Made by a program: the position numbers and the translations under genes. From assembly GCA_900316745.1 (NCBI GenBank), contig ONEB01000003.1, forward strand, positions 62,001 to 126,000: 64,000 nucleotides of DNA. Direction: 5' to 3'. Positions 8,500 through 16,410 of this stretch are shown in pieces. The DNA comes from an uncultured Eubacteriales bacterium (lineage in GTDB: Bacteria; Bacillota; Clostridia; Oscillospirales; Oscillospiraceae). Within the stretch, counting starts at the first letter, position 1. Each line of letters begins with the position of its first letter. A model generated the notes under the pieces. It was not told where the DNA came from, searched no databases, and was given only the letters and a program-made list of their open reading frames with translations.

Positions 8500-9293
8500 C
8501 AGGAAACGATGTATTTGCATTTTTGAATACGCTGGCACCCTTACACTATCAGATGGATTTTGATAACTCCGGCTTTCTGGTCGGAGACCGCAGCGCGGAA
8601 GTCCGCCGCATTCTGGTGGCGCTGGATATCACGGATTCTGTAATCACAGAAGCAGAAGCAACGCGCGCGGATCTGATCGTGTCTCACCACCCGCTGATCT
8701 TCCATAAGCTCTCCGGTGTCTGCGCAGACGATCCGACAGGACACAAGGTCATGCGCCTGATCCGTTCCGGGATCTCTGCGATCTGCATGCACACGAACCT
8801 CGATATCGCAGAGGGCGGCGTCAATGATGCGCTCATGGCAGCATTGGGCGCAGATGTCAATGATATTCTGGAGCCGACCGGAACAGGTGAGGACGGAGCC
8901 CGCCTCGGCTGCGGACGCATCGGTTACTTGCAGCAAGAGATGCCGCTGGAGGCGTTCCTGCAGCTTGTGACAGAGCGTCTGCACGTCAACGGAGTTCGGT
9001 ATGTCTCCGGAGGAAAGCCGGTGCATCACATCGCCGTCTGCGGCGGCTCCGGCGGAAGCATGCTGGAGCTTGCGCACGAAGCGGGATGTGATACGCTCGT
9101 CACTGCCGATGTGAAATATGACCGTTTTCTCACGGCGCAGGAGCTCGGCATCAATCTCATCGACGCAGATCACTTCTGCACCGAAAACGTGGTCGTTCCG
9201 AAGCTTGCCGAAGCGCTGCAGTCGCATTTCCCGGATGTTGCTGTCACCGTGAGCGCACTCAAACAAACCGTAAAGTTCTATGCCGCACGATAA
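8493..9293 (+). CDS. Nif3-like dinuclear metal centre protein
   Basis: A 266-residue member of the NIF3/YbgI family of toroidal hexamers with a two-metal site. Visible metal-site motifs are VSHHPLIFHKL near the N-terminus, HTNLDIAEGGVND, and near the C-terminus TADVKYDRFL, INLIDADHFCTE. The reaction is unknown. The start overlaps the end of trmK, so translation is probably coupled. Confidence 0.92.
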   Translation: MVTGNDVFAFLNTLAPLHYQMDFDNSGFLVGDRSAEVRRILVALDITDSVITEAEATRADLIVSHHPLIFHKLSGVCADDPTGHKVMRLIRSGISAICMHTNLDIAEGGVNDALMAALGADVNDILEPTGTGEDGARLGCGRIGYLQQEMPLEAFLQLVTERLHVNGVRYVSGGKPVHHIAVCGGSGGSMLELAHEAGCDTLVTADVKYDRFLTAQELGINLIDADHFCTENVVVPKLAEALQSHFPDVAVTVSALKQTVKFYAAR

Positions 9294-9312
9294 CGTGCGG
9301 CATATTTCTTTT
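9279..9312 (+). terminator. Rho-independent terminator overlapping the nif3-like stop codon
   Basis: TATGCCGCACG and CGTGCGGCATA form a perfect 11-bp stem; the stop codon is the loop. TTTCTTTTT follows. Confidence 0.88.
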
Positions 9313-9368
9313 TCCTCTCACATAGGCTTGGGATAAGACACCATAAGCATGGAAGAGAGGATGGCATC

Positions 9369-10847
9369 ATGGAGCAAAAAACGATCTATGCAGACATTGC
9401 GAACCGCACCGGCGGTCATATTTATATTGGCGTCGTTGGGCCGGTGCGGACAGGGAAGAGCACCTTCATCAAGCAGTTCATGGAAACACTTGTTCTGCCG
9501 CACCTCGATGACGAGATCATGCGGGCGCGTACAACGGATGAGCTGCCGCAAAGCGGCACCGGCAAAGCAATCATGACCTCCGAGCCGAAATTTGTCCCCG
9601 AGGAGGCAGTCTCGGTTTCTCTGACCGAGGACGTGCAGGCTTCCGTACGTCTGATCGACAGCGTCGGCTTCATGATTCCCGGCGCTGCCGGTCAATTCGA
9701 TGAGACCGGCGAGCGTCTCGTGACAACGCCGTGGTTTGACCATGAGATCCCCATGCGGGAGGCTGCGGAGATCGGCACCAGAAAGGTCATTACAGATCAT
9801 GCAACGATCGGCCTCGTCATCACCACGGACGGGAGCATTACGGACTTCGACCGCGCTGCCTATGTTGAGGCTGAGGGGCGTGTGATCGAAGAGCTTCAGG
9901 CAATCGGGAAGCCGTTTCTGATTCTGCTCAACAGTACGCACCCGGAGAGCGCTGAAACGCAGGCGCTCGCGGAATCGATCTCCGGTCAATATGATGCAGC
10001 GTGTCTGCCTGTCAACTGCAAAGCGCTGGACGAGGATACGATCTGTGCGCTTTTGCGCAGCGTGCTGCTGGAGTTTCCGGTCACGGAGCTCGGCGTCATG
10101 CTTCCGGAATGGCTGGAATCCCTCCCGCATGACAGCGAGCGGAAAACCAAGCTCTATCAGTGCCTGCTTGCCCAGGCGGAAGAGATCCACAGGCTTCGGG
10201 ATGCAGAGCATTTTTGCGCCGGGATAGCGGAAGCTGATATGGACGTCGAGCCCTCCGTCTCAAATCTGGATGTCTCGACAGGCCGGATCGTCTATCGTCT
10301 TGACTTCCCGCGCAGTCTGTATTATGAGATCCTATCGGAGGCATCCGGGGTCGATCTTCGCTCTGATCGGGAGCTCGTGGCTTATCTCACAGAAACAAAG
10401 TCCGTCCAGGAGAGCTATGCGCAGGTACGGGACGCTCTGCGCGATGTGCGCGAGACGGGGTATGGTGTCGTGATGCCAACGGCGGATGAGCTGCGGCTGG
10501 AAGAACCCGAGATCGTCCGGCAGGGCGGCAAATACAGCGTACGCCTGCGTGCCACCGCGCCGTCCATTCACATGCTGAAAGCAAATGTCCATGCAGAAGT
10601 GTCGCCCGAGGTAGCGGGGGAGAGCGCCTCGGGAGAGATCCTCGGCTTCCTGCTCCAGGGCTTTCAGGGAGACGCCAGCCAGCTTTGGGACTCCAACATT
10701 TTCGGGAAATCTCTTTATACCATTGCAAGAGAGGATATCGAAACAAAGCTCCAGAGCATGCCGGAAAAGGCTGCCGGAAAACTGCAGGAGGCGATCCAAA
10801 AAATCATCAATGACGGAGGCGGGACACTCTTCTGTTTTATTCTTTAA
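9369..10847 (+). CDS. spoIVA: Stage IV sporulation protein A
   Basis: The ATPase that polymerises around the forespore to form the basement layer of the spore coat. The 492-residue length equals that of known SpoIVA. The N-terminus has Walker A GPVRTGKSTF, then LIDSVGFMIPGA and the family segment TTDGSITDFDRAAYVEAE; the C-terminus ends in hydrophobic FCFIL as in the family. It is single between terminated units. A SigE promoter is expected but not clearly visible in the 60-nt leader. Confidence 0.96.
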   Translation: MEQKTIYADIANRTGGHIYIGVVGPVRTGKSTFIKQFMETLVLPHLDDEIMRARTTDELPQSGTGKAIMTSEPKFVPEEAVSVSLTEDVQASVRLIDSVGFMIPGAAGQFDETGERLVTTPWFDHEIPMREAAEIGTRKVITDHATIGLVITTDGSITDFDRAAYVEAEGRVIEELQAIGKPFLILLNSTHPESAETQALAESISGQYDAACLPVNCKALDEDTICALLRSVLLEFPVTELGVMLPEWLESLPHDSERKTKLYQCLLAQAEEIHRLRDAEHFCAGIAEADMDVEPSVSNLDVSTGRIVYRLDFPRSLYYEILSEASGVDLRSDRELVAYLTETKSVQESYAQVRDALRDVRETGYGVVMPTADELRLEEPEIVRQGGKYSVRLRATAPSIHMLKANVHAEVSPEVAGESASGEILGFLLQGFQGDASQLWDSNIFGKSLYTIAREDIETKLQSMPEKAAGKLQEAIQKIINDGGGTLFCFIL

Positions 10848-10874
10848 TTTGATAAACTTTTTTACAGAAAATGA

Positions 10875-10903
10875 TTGCAATTTGGACAGGTAAGGACTAT
10901 AAT
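10875..10903 (+). promoter_or_regulatory. Promoter of the aminotransferase gene
   Basis: TTGCAA (10875-10880), 17-nt spacer, perfect TATAAT (10898-10903). Confidence 0.65.
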
Positions 10904-10944
10904 TTTTTACGATTCAGAAATCCATTTGAAGGGAAGACCTACCG

Positions 10945-12150
10945 ATGAAACCCATCTCCAAAATTGCCGCTTCCGTCAGTCCATCTGCGACGCTGGCTGT
11001 CAACGCGCTTGCCAAGAAGCTGAAAGCCGAGGGCAAAGACGTCATCAGCTTCGGCACGGGTGAGCCGGATTTCCCGACGCCCGACCCGATCAGCTACGCC
11101 GGTATTCGCGCCATCTGCGACGGTCAGACGAAGTATACGCCTGCGGCCGGAACGATCTCGCTGCGCAAGGCTGTCTGTGCGCGTGTGAAAGAAGACTATA
11201 ATCTGGATTACGATGAAACACAGGTCGTGATTGCCAGCGGCGCAAAGCACGTTGTCTATCTCGCGCTTGCCGTCCTGGTCGATCCCGGTGATGAAGTGAT
11301 CCTGCCCGCGCCGTACTGGACCAGCTATTTTGAGATGATCCGTCTGTTCAACGGCGTTCCCGTCGTTGTCTCCGCAGGGGAGGATCAGGGCTTTAAGATC
11401 ACGGCAGAGCAGCTCGAAGCTGCCATCACGCCGAAAACCAAGGCCATTATGCTCAACAATCCCTCGAACCCGACCGGCGCGATCTATACAAAGCAAGAAC
11501 TTGAAGCGCTTGCCGCTGTCTGCGTAAAGCACGATCTCTATATCATTGCCGACGAGATTTATGACAAGCTCGTGTATGACGGTGCTGCCTTTACCAGCAT
11601 TCCGACACTCGGCGCAGACGTTAAGGAGCACACCATCCTCATCAACGGTGTTTCCAAGACCTATGCCATGACCGGCTGGCGTGTCGGCTATGCGCTGGCT
11701 GAAAAGCCCATTGCCAAGGCCATGTCCAGCTATGTCAGTCACTCCACCGGCGCTCCCGCCACGATGGCGCAGGCCGCGTCTGAGGCAGCCATGCAGCTGC
11801 CGCAGGATCAGGTCAATGCGATGCGCGATATCTTTGAGGCGCGCCGCAACTATCTCGTCAAGCGCATGAACAGCATGGATGGCGTCAGCTGCCTGATGCC
11901 GAACGGCGCGTTCTATGTTATGATGAATCTGACCCAGCTTTTCGGAAAGTCCATTGACGGCGAGGTCATCACCGACGCCGACGCCTTTGCGCGCATTTTC
12001 CTGGAAAAGAGCATGGTCGCAGTCGTGTCCTGCACCGCTTTCGGTGCGCCGGACTTCGTCCGCTGGAGCTATGCCAACTCCATGGAGAACATTGAAAAAG
12101 CGATGGATCGCCTGGAAGCTTTCCTCGCCAAGGTCAAAGAGCAGAACTGA
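10945..12150 (+). CDS. Class I pyridoxal-phosphate aminotransferase, aspartate-type
   Basis: A 401-residue fold-type I aminotransferase closest to the Ib aspartate aminotransferases. It shows GTGEPDFPTP, ASGAKHVVYLA, NNPSNPTGA, the PLP-binding ADEIYDKLVYD, the PLP lysine in NGVSKTYAMTGWRVGY and the C-terminal substrate arginine in VRWSYA. Aspartate is the likely amino donor, but members of this group also act on prephenate or other oxoacids. Start ATG is preceded by GAAGGGAAGAC. Confidence 0.9.
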   Translation: MKPISKIAASVSPSATLAVNALAKKLKAEGKDVISFGTGEPDFPTPDPISYAGIRAICDGQTKYTPAAGTISLRKAVCARVKEDYNLDYDETQVVIASGAKHVVYLALAVLVDPGDEVILPAPYWTSYFEMIRLFNGVPVVVSAGEDQGFKITAEQLEAAITPKTKAIMLNNPSNPTGAIYTKQELEALAAVCVKHDLYIIADEIYDKLVYDGAAFTSIPTLGADVKEHTILINGVSKTYAMTGWRVGYALAEKPIAKAMSSYVSHSTGAPATMAQAASEAAMQLPQDQVNAMRDIFEARRNYLVKRMNSMDGVSCLMPNGAFYVMMNLTQLFGKSIDGEVITDADAFARIFLEKSMVAVVSCTAFGAPDFVRWSYANSMENIEKAMDRLEAFLAKVKEQN

Positions 12151-12163
12151 CACCAACATTTTG

Positions 12164-12203
12164 CAGCCCCGTGCCGTACCGCACGGGGCTGTTGACGTTT
12201 TTT
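12164..12203 (+). terminator. Terminator after the aminotransferase, fused to the next promoter
   Basis: CAGCCCCGTGC / GCACGGGGCTG is a perfect 11-bp stem with a 6-nt loop. The T-run (12198-12203) comes after a TTGACG that is also the -35 box of the cwlD promoter. Confidence 0.75.
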
Positions 12204-12220
12204 CGCACAAACGATATAAT
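12192..12220 (+). promoter_or_regulatory. Sigma-A-type promoter of cwlD-radA
   Basis: TTGACG (12192-12197), 17-nt spacer, TATAAT (12215-12220). The spacer holds the upstream terminator's T-run. Confidence 0.75.
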
Positions 12221-12262
12221 AATGCTGTCCGGGCACACATATATTGCCATGAGGTGAACGAT

Positions 12263-12988
12263 GTGCGCAACGGATTCTTACGCCGCCGGATCGGCTGGCT
12301 TTTGTGTATGACAGGGCTTGTAATCAGCATTGCCGCTGTCTCATACAACGAATTGGACAAGATCCACACCGTCTCGGCTGAGACCGCAAACGATCACGTT
12401 CTGATGATCGATCCGGGTCACGGCGGTGAAGACGGAGGCGCGGTTTCCGCAGACGGCGTTCAGGAGGCAGATCTCAACCTGTCCATCGGAAAGCGCCTCA
12501 GCACACTGTGTGAGCTGTGCGGCGTCCATTCCGTGATGACACGCGCTGCCGCAGAGATCGAATATCCCGAGGGTGCAGAAACGATTGCAGCAAAAAAAGT
12601 GGCGGATCAGAAGCAGCGCGTCGCGCTCATCAACGCCACGCCAAACGCCGTTCTCATCAGCATCCACCAAAACCAGTATCCAACGCCGCAGCCGCACGGT
12701 GCGCAGGTGCTCTATGCCGCGACCGATGAGAGCGCAGCGTTCGGAGAATTGCTGCAGGAACAGCTTGTGACGCTGCTTGATCCCCAAAATCGGCGTGTTG
12801 CCGCCCCGATCTCGGAAGACATCTATCTGATGAAAAACATCTCCTGTCCGGGTGTGCTGGTCGAATGCGGATTCATTTCAAATCCGGACGAATTGGCGCG
12901 GCTTCAGCAAAGCGAATATCAGCTCCGGCTATCCATGACAATGCTCTCGTCATATCTTCAATATTTTCAAAACGGGTGTCACGTATGA
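12263..12988 (+). CDS. cwlD: N-acetylmuramoyl-L-alanine amidase CwlD
   Basis: Amidase_3 enzyme that, with PdaA, makes muramic-delta-lactam in spore cortex peptidoglycan. The 241-residue protein has an N-terminal membrane anchor (RIGWLLCMTGLVISIAAVS) and zinc-site motifs IDPGHGGEDGGA, then EADLNLSIGKRL, SIHQNQY and VECGFISNP. The start is GTG, 6 nt after GAGGTG; an ATG two bases upstream is out of frame. The stop overlaps the radA start (ATGA). A housekeeping promoter and coupling to radA suggest some vegetative expression. Confidence 0.9.
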   Translation: MRNGFLRRRIGWLLCMTGLVISIAAVSYNELDKIHTVSAETANDHVLMIDPGHGGEDGGAVSADGVQEADLNLSIGKRLSTLCELCGVHSVMTRAAAEIEYPEGAETIAAKKVADQKQRVALINATPNAVLISIHQNQYPTPQPHGAQVLYAATDESAAFGELLQEQLVTLLDPQNRRVAAPISEDIYLMKNISCPGVLVECGFISNPDELARLQQSEYQLRLSMTMLSSYLQYFQNGCHV

Positions 12989-14337
12989 AAGCAAAAACCA
13001 TGTTCTACTGCTCGGAATGCGGAAACGAAACCGCAAAATGGATGGGACAGTGTCCCGCCTGCGGCGCTTGGAATTCCCTTGTGGAAGCGCCGAAAGAACC
13101 CAAGCAGTCGATTGGCTCAAAAGCAAAGAAATTCTCCGCAGCAAAGCGTCTCTCCGAGCTGGACGCAGAGGAAGAGCTGCGTTTTTCCAGCGGAATCGGC
13201 GAGCTCGACCGTGTTCTGGGCGGCGGCGCCGTGCGCGGGTCGCTTGTGCTCGTCGGCGGTGCGCCTGGTGTCGGCAAATCGACGCTGCTTCTGCAGCTGT
13301 GCGGCATGGTGGGCGCAACCGAGCGCATTCTCTATGTCTCCGGCGAGGAGAGCCAGCGTCAGCTCAAAATGCGCGCGCAGCGTCTCGGTGTGGATCAGGG
13401 CAGCATTTATGTGCTTGCAGAAACTGATATCGGCTCCATTCTCTCAACGATTGATGAACTGCAGCCGACCGTATTAATCGTAGATTCGATCCAGACCATG
13501 TTCGACGCCGATACCAGCTCAACGCCCGGCAGCATCAGCCAGGTGCGGGAATGCACAATGCGGATCATGCGCTCAGCAAAGGACAGCGGCTACACCGCTT
13601 TCGTCGTCGGTCATGTCAACAAAGAGGGCAGTATCGCGGGACCGAAAGTGCTGGAGCACATGGTGGATTGCGTGCTGTATTTTGAGGGCGATCAGAGTCT
13701 CAGCTACCGCATTCTGCGAGCAGCGAAAAACCGTTTCGGCTCCACAAACGAGATCGGTGTATTCGAAATGTACGACGGCGGACTCAAAGAGGTCAAAAAC
13801 CCCTCTGAAATGCTGCTCTCCGGCAGACCTGCGAACGCGCCGGGTACCTGTGTCGTCGCAGTCATGGAAGGAACGCGTCCCGTTCTCGCGGAGATTCAGG
13901 CGCTGGTGACGCCGGCAGGATACAGCGGCGCACGCCGCAATTCCAACGGTGTGGACTATAACCGCGCGATGCTTCTCATGGCCGTTCTGGAAAAACGCGG
14001 CGGGCTCGTGCTCTCCGGCTGCGATTCCTATATCAATGTCGTCGGCGGCCTGCGTCTGGATGAGACCGCAGCCGATCTGGCAGTGATTCTGGCGCTGGCC
14101 TCGAGCTTCAAGGATCTTCCGCTCGGCTCAGATCTGGCAGCGGTAGGGGAGATCGGTCTGTCGGGTGAGGTACGCTCTGTCACTCACCTCAACCAGAGAC
14201 TCAGCGAGATCGCGCGTCTCGGCTTTAAGCGCTGCATCATTCCTGCGCATGTGCGCGACGATGTGCAGACGTTTGAGGGATTGGAAACCATTCCGGTCAA
14301 AAACATCCGCGAAGCCATGCGCGCGGTGTTTGGATGA
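12985..14337 (+). CDS. radA: DNA repair protein RadA
   Basis: A RecA-like branch-migration helicase. The 450-residue protein has the zinc finger CSECG...CPACG, Walker A GGAPGVGKST, Walker B LIVDSIQTM, the RadA-specific KNRFGST and a C-terminal Lon-protease-like domain (GGLRLDETAADLAVI). The ATG at 12985 sits in an ATGA overlap with cwlD; upstream in-frame codons belong to another gene and are ignored. Confidence 0.97.
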   Translation: MKAKTMFYCSECGNETAKWMGQCPACGAWNSLVEAPKEPKQSIGSKAKKFSAAKRLSELDAEEELRFSSGIGELDRVLGGGAVRGSLVLVGGAPGVGKSTLLLQLCGMVGATERILYVSGEESQRQLKMRAQRLGVDQGSIYVLAETDIGSILSTIDELQPTVLIVDSIQTMFDADTSSTPGSISQVRECTMRIMRSAKDSGYTAFVVGHVNKEGSIAGPKVLEHMVDCVLYFEGDQSLSYRILRAAKNRFGSTNEIGVFEMYDGGLKEVKNPSEMLLSGRPANAPGTCVVAVMEGTRPVLAEIQALVTPAGYSGARRNSNGVDYNRAMLLMAVLEKRGGLVLSGCDSYINVVGGLRLDETAADLAVILALASSFKDLPLGSDLAAVGEIGLSGEVRSVTHLNQRLSEIARLGFKRCIIPAHVRDDVQTFEGLETIPVKNIREAMRAVFG

Positions 14338-14350
14338 TGAGGAGAACGCG

Positions 14351-14685
14351 ATGGAACTTGGAATGGTGATTTGGTTTCTGTGCGTCGGAGGCTGCGCATT
14401 GACGTTCACTGGCATCGGCATCTACGCATACCGGCGCAAAGAGCCGATGTGGTTTTGGTCGGGCTCGATCGTTCGAAAAGAAGAGCTGACGGATGTACAA
14501 GCCTATAATCATGCCAACGGCATTATGTGGATCCTTTTTCAGTTCCCAATTGGATTTCAACGGTTCTATTTATTTGGTTTCCAAAGGCAGCAACCACGCT
14601 GCTGGTTTTGACCGATACTTTGGGACTGATTGTACTGGTGTATGCATATCATCGGATCTATGAAAAGTATCGGAAGTACAGGTAA
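14351..14685 (+). pseudogene. Small membrane protein gene broken by a one-base frameshift
   Basis: The first frame, from an ATG after GATGAGGAGAACGCG, reads MELGMVIWFLCVGGCALTF and continues through MWFWSG, then AYNHANGIMWILFQFP. It then drifts into an unlikely arginine-rich tail. One base back, the frame continues as ISTVLFIWFPKAATTLLVL, then LIVLVYAYHRIYEKYRKYR and stops at 14685. The joined protein is about 111 residues with three or so membrane segments and the YNxANGxMW pattern of small Firmicutes membrane proteins (DUF3784-like). The shift lies near 14545-14556 and looks like one lost base. It could be a real pseudogene or a sequencing error. Confidence 0.75.
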
Positions 14686-14707
14686 TGTTAACCCATTAAC
14701 AATTGAT

Positions 14708-15244
14708 ATGAAAGATAATCGTTCGATTCAAATTGAATACAAACCCGATAGCAAAAAGATGACTGTTTGCTATCGGCTCGCGCAGTGGACCTGGGGGCTT
14801 CCGCAAACACTTTGCGGCGCTGCTGTCTATCTGCGCTATCGGAAGAATCCGCATGAAACATATCACGGCGCGTCTGTAACAGTGTGGCCGCACAAATCCA
14901 GCGTATCGCTTGGAATGTACATTTTTGTGTCTGACCATCTGATTTCAAAGCAGCGCAGAAACAACAGCGCAAAACGCTTCACGGAAGATTCGTTCGCAAG
15001 AAGGATTCTCATGCACGAATACGGGCACACGAAACAGAGTCTCATGACAGGGCCGTTGTATCTGATCCTGATTGGACTGCCATCATTCATCTGGAATCAG
15101 ACTCCGGCGTTTGAGCGACTTAGAGATCGTAAAAGAATTTCTTATTATTCGGTTTATCCGGAAAAACAGGCAGACAAGCTTGGAACGTGGTATTTACATA
15201 AAAAGCAGCCGGAGAGCTCTTCTGACCATAAAACAACTGAATAA
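14708..15244 (+). CDS. HEYGH-motif putative metallopeptidase-like protein
   Basis: A protein of 178 residues if it starts at the ATG at 14708; in-frame ATGs at 14648 and 14660 overlap the broken gene upstream, and none has a good ribosome binding site. It holds HEYGH (H103-E104-H107), a hydrophobic segment GPLYLILIGLPSFIW and SVYPEKQADKLG, where E152 in ExxAD could be the third ligand of a gluzincin site. There is no signal peptide. Substrate and role are unknown. Base composition is more AT-rich than the flanking radA and recombinase genes. Confidence 0.65.
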   Translation: MKDNRSIQIEYKPDSKKMTVCYRLAQWTWGLPQTLCGAAVYLRYRKNPHETYHGASVTVWPHKSSVSLGMYIFVSDHLISKQRRNNSAKRFTEDSFARRILMHEYGHTKQSLMTGPLYLILIGLPSFIWNQTPAFERLRDRKRISYYSVYPEKQADKLGTWYLHKKQPESSSDHKTTE

Positions 15245-15253
15245 CCCTCCCCT

Positions 15254-15286
15254 AAATTCGGCAAAATTTTTATTTTGCCGAATTTT
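15254..15286 (+). terminator. Rho-independent terminator after the HEYGH gene
   Basis: AAATTCGGCAAAAT and ATTTTGCCGAATTT form a long stem around a short T-rich loop, then TTTAT. Confidence 0.8.
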
Positions 15287-15302
15287 ATGTGTATTTCGTC
15301 AA

Positions 15303-15331
15303 TAGACAAGCCTCGCTTCCCTTTGTATAAT
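15303..15331 (+). promoter_or_regulatory. Promoter of the tyrosine recombinase gene
   Basis: TAGACA (15303-15308), 17-nt spacer, perfect TATAAT (15326-15331), about 25 nt before the start. Confidence 0.65.
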
Positions 15332-15359
15332 GGGGTTATCAAAATGAGGTGAAAAGATT

Positions 15360-16376
15360 ATGGATCGAACGGACGCGCCGCAAATCCTGCGCGACTTTCT
15401 CATTTATCACGAGACCATCCGGGGACACTCCAAGGCCACGGTGGATGAATACTATCTGGATCTGAGAAACTTTCTGCGCTATCTGAAACTCTCCAGAGGT
15501 CTTGTGCCGCGCAAAACCGAATTGGACGAGGTTCCCATTTCCGACATTGATATCGAATTCATTCGCAAGGTCACGCTTGCTGAGGTTTACGACTATTTGT
15601 CCTATTTGTCCCGAGACCGTATCAAGCAGCCGAACAGCGCAGAGCCCGCATTTGGAATCTCCCAGACCTCCCGCGCCCGAAAGATTGCCGCAATCCGCAG
15701 CTTTTTTAAGTATCTGACCGTAAAGGCCAAGCTCCTGGACGAAAACCCGGTTCAGGATCTCGATTCTCCCAAAATCCCGAAGTCCCTTCCCCGCTATCTG
15801 ACGCTCGATGAGAGCCGGCGGCTTTTGCTCGCGGTTGACGGAAAAAACAAAGAACGTGACTATTGCATCCTGTGTTTGTTTTTGAACTGCGGGTTGCGTA
15901 TTTCGGAATTGGTCGGATTGAACGTAAGTGATTATCGCGGAGAAAGCCTGCGTGTGCTCGGCAAAGGCAGCAAGGAACGTACAGTCTATCTGAATGACGC
16001 ATGCAGAGACGCGCTTGAACAGTATCTGGAGATCCGCAAGGACCTCGTTCCGACGCGTGTTGCCGCGCTCTTCCTCTCGAACCGCAGAGCGCGCATGAGC
16101 GTCGACGCGGTGCAGGTCATGGTGAAAAAGAATTTGACCAAAGCAGGGCTGGACGCGAGCCTGTATTCCACGCATAAGCTTCGGCATACTGCCGCCACAC
16201 TGATGCTGCAAAACGGCGTGGACGTCAGGACGCTCCAGGAAGTACTCGGGCATGAAAATTTGAATACCACGCAGATCTATACGCATATCGATAATGCGGA
16301 GCTCCGTACCGCCGCAGCTGCCAACCCTCTGGCGTCGTTCTCCCCCGCTGACAGCGAACATCATAATGACACATGA
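15360..16376 (+). CDS. Xer-type tyrosine recombinase
   Basis: A 338-residue site-specific recombinase with an N-terminal SAM-like core-binding domain and a C-terminal catalytic domain. The catalytic set is visible: Arg in NCGLRISELVGL, Lys in GKGSKERTVYL, HxxR in HKLRHTAATL, His in VLGHENLNTTQ and Tyr in IYTHI. XerC/XerD, which resolve chromosome dimers at dif, are usually about 300 residues; this one is longer, with an extended linker around 70-95. Single gene between terminators. Housekeeping XerC/D is more likely than an element integrase, since no attachment site or element is seen. Confidence 0.88.
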   Translation: MDRTDAPQILRDFLIYHETIRGHSKATVDEYYLDLRNFLRYLKLSRGLVPRKTELDEVPISDIDIEFIRKVTLAEVYDYLSYLSRDRIKQPNSAEPAFGISQTSRARKIAAIRSFFKYLTVKAKLLDENPVQDLDSPKIPKSLPRYLTLDESRRLLLAVDGKNKERDYCILCLFLNCGLRISELVGLNVSDYRGESLRVLGKGSKERTVYLNDACRDALEQYLEIRKDLVPTRVAALFLSNRRARMSVDAVQVMVKKNLTKAGLDASLYSTHKLRHTAATLMLQNGVDVRTLQEVLGHENLNTTQIYTHIDNAELRTAAAANPLASFSPADSEHHNDT

Positions 16377-16406
16377 AAAATCCCGGATCATACGATCCGG
16401 GATTTT
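16377..16406. terminator. Bidirectional terminator between convergent genes
   Basis: AAAATCCCGGATC / GATCCGGGATTTT, a perfect 13-bp stem with loop ATAC and A/T runs on both sides. Confidence 0.85.
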
Positions 16407-16410
16407 ATGT

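Noticed and set aside
9305-9368. SigE promoter for spoIVA
   Set aside because: CATA-like fragments occur, but spacing and -35 match are too poor to assign.
14536-14560. Programmed -1 frameshift site
   Set aside because: The sequence lacks a true X XXY YYZ heptamer and no downstream stem was obvious, so a mutation or error is preferred.
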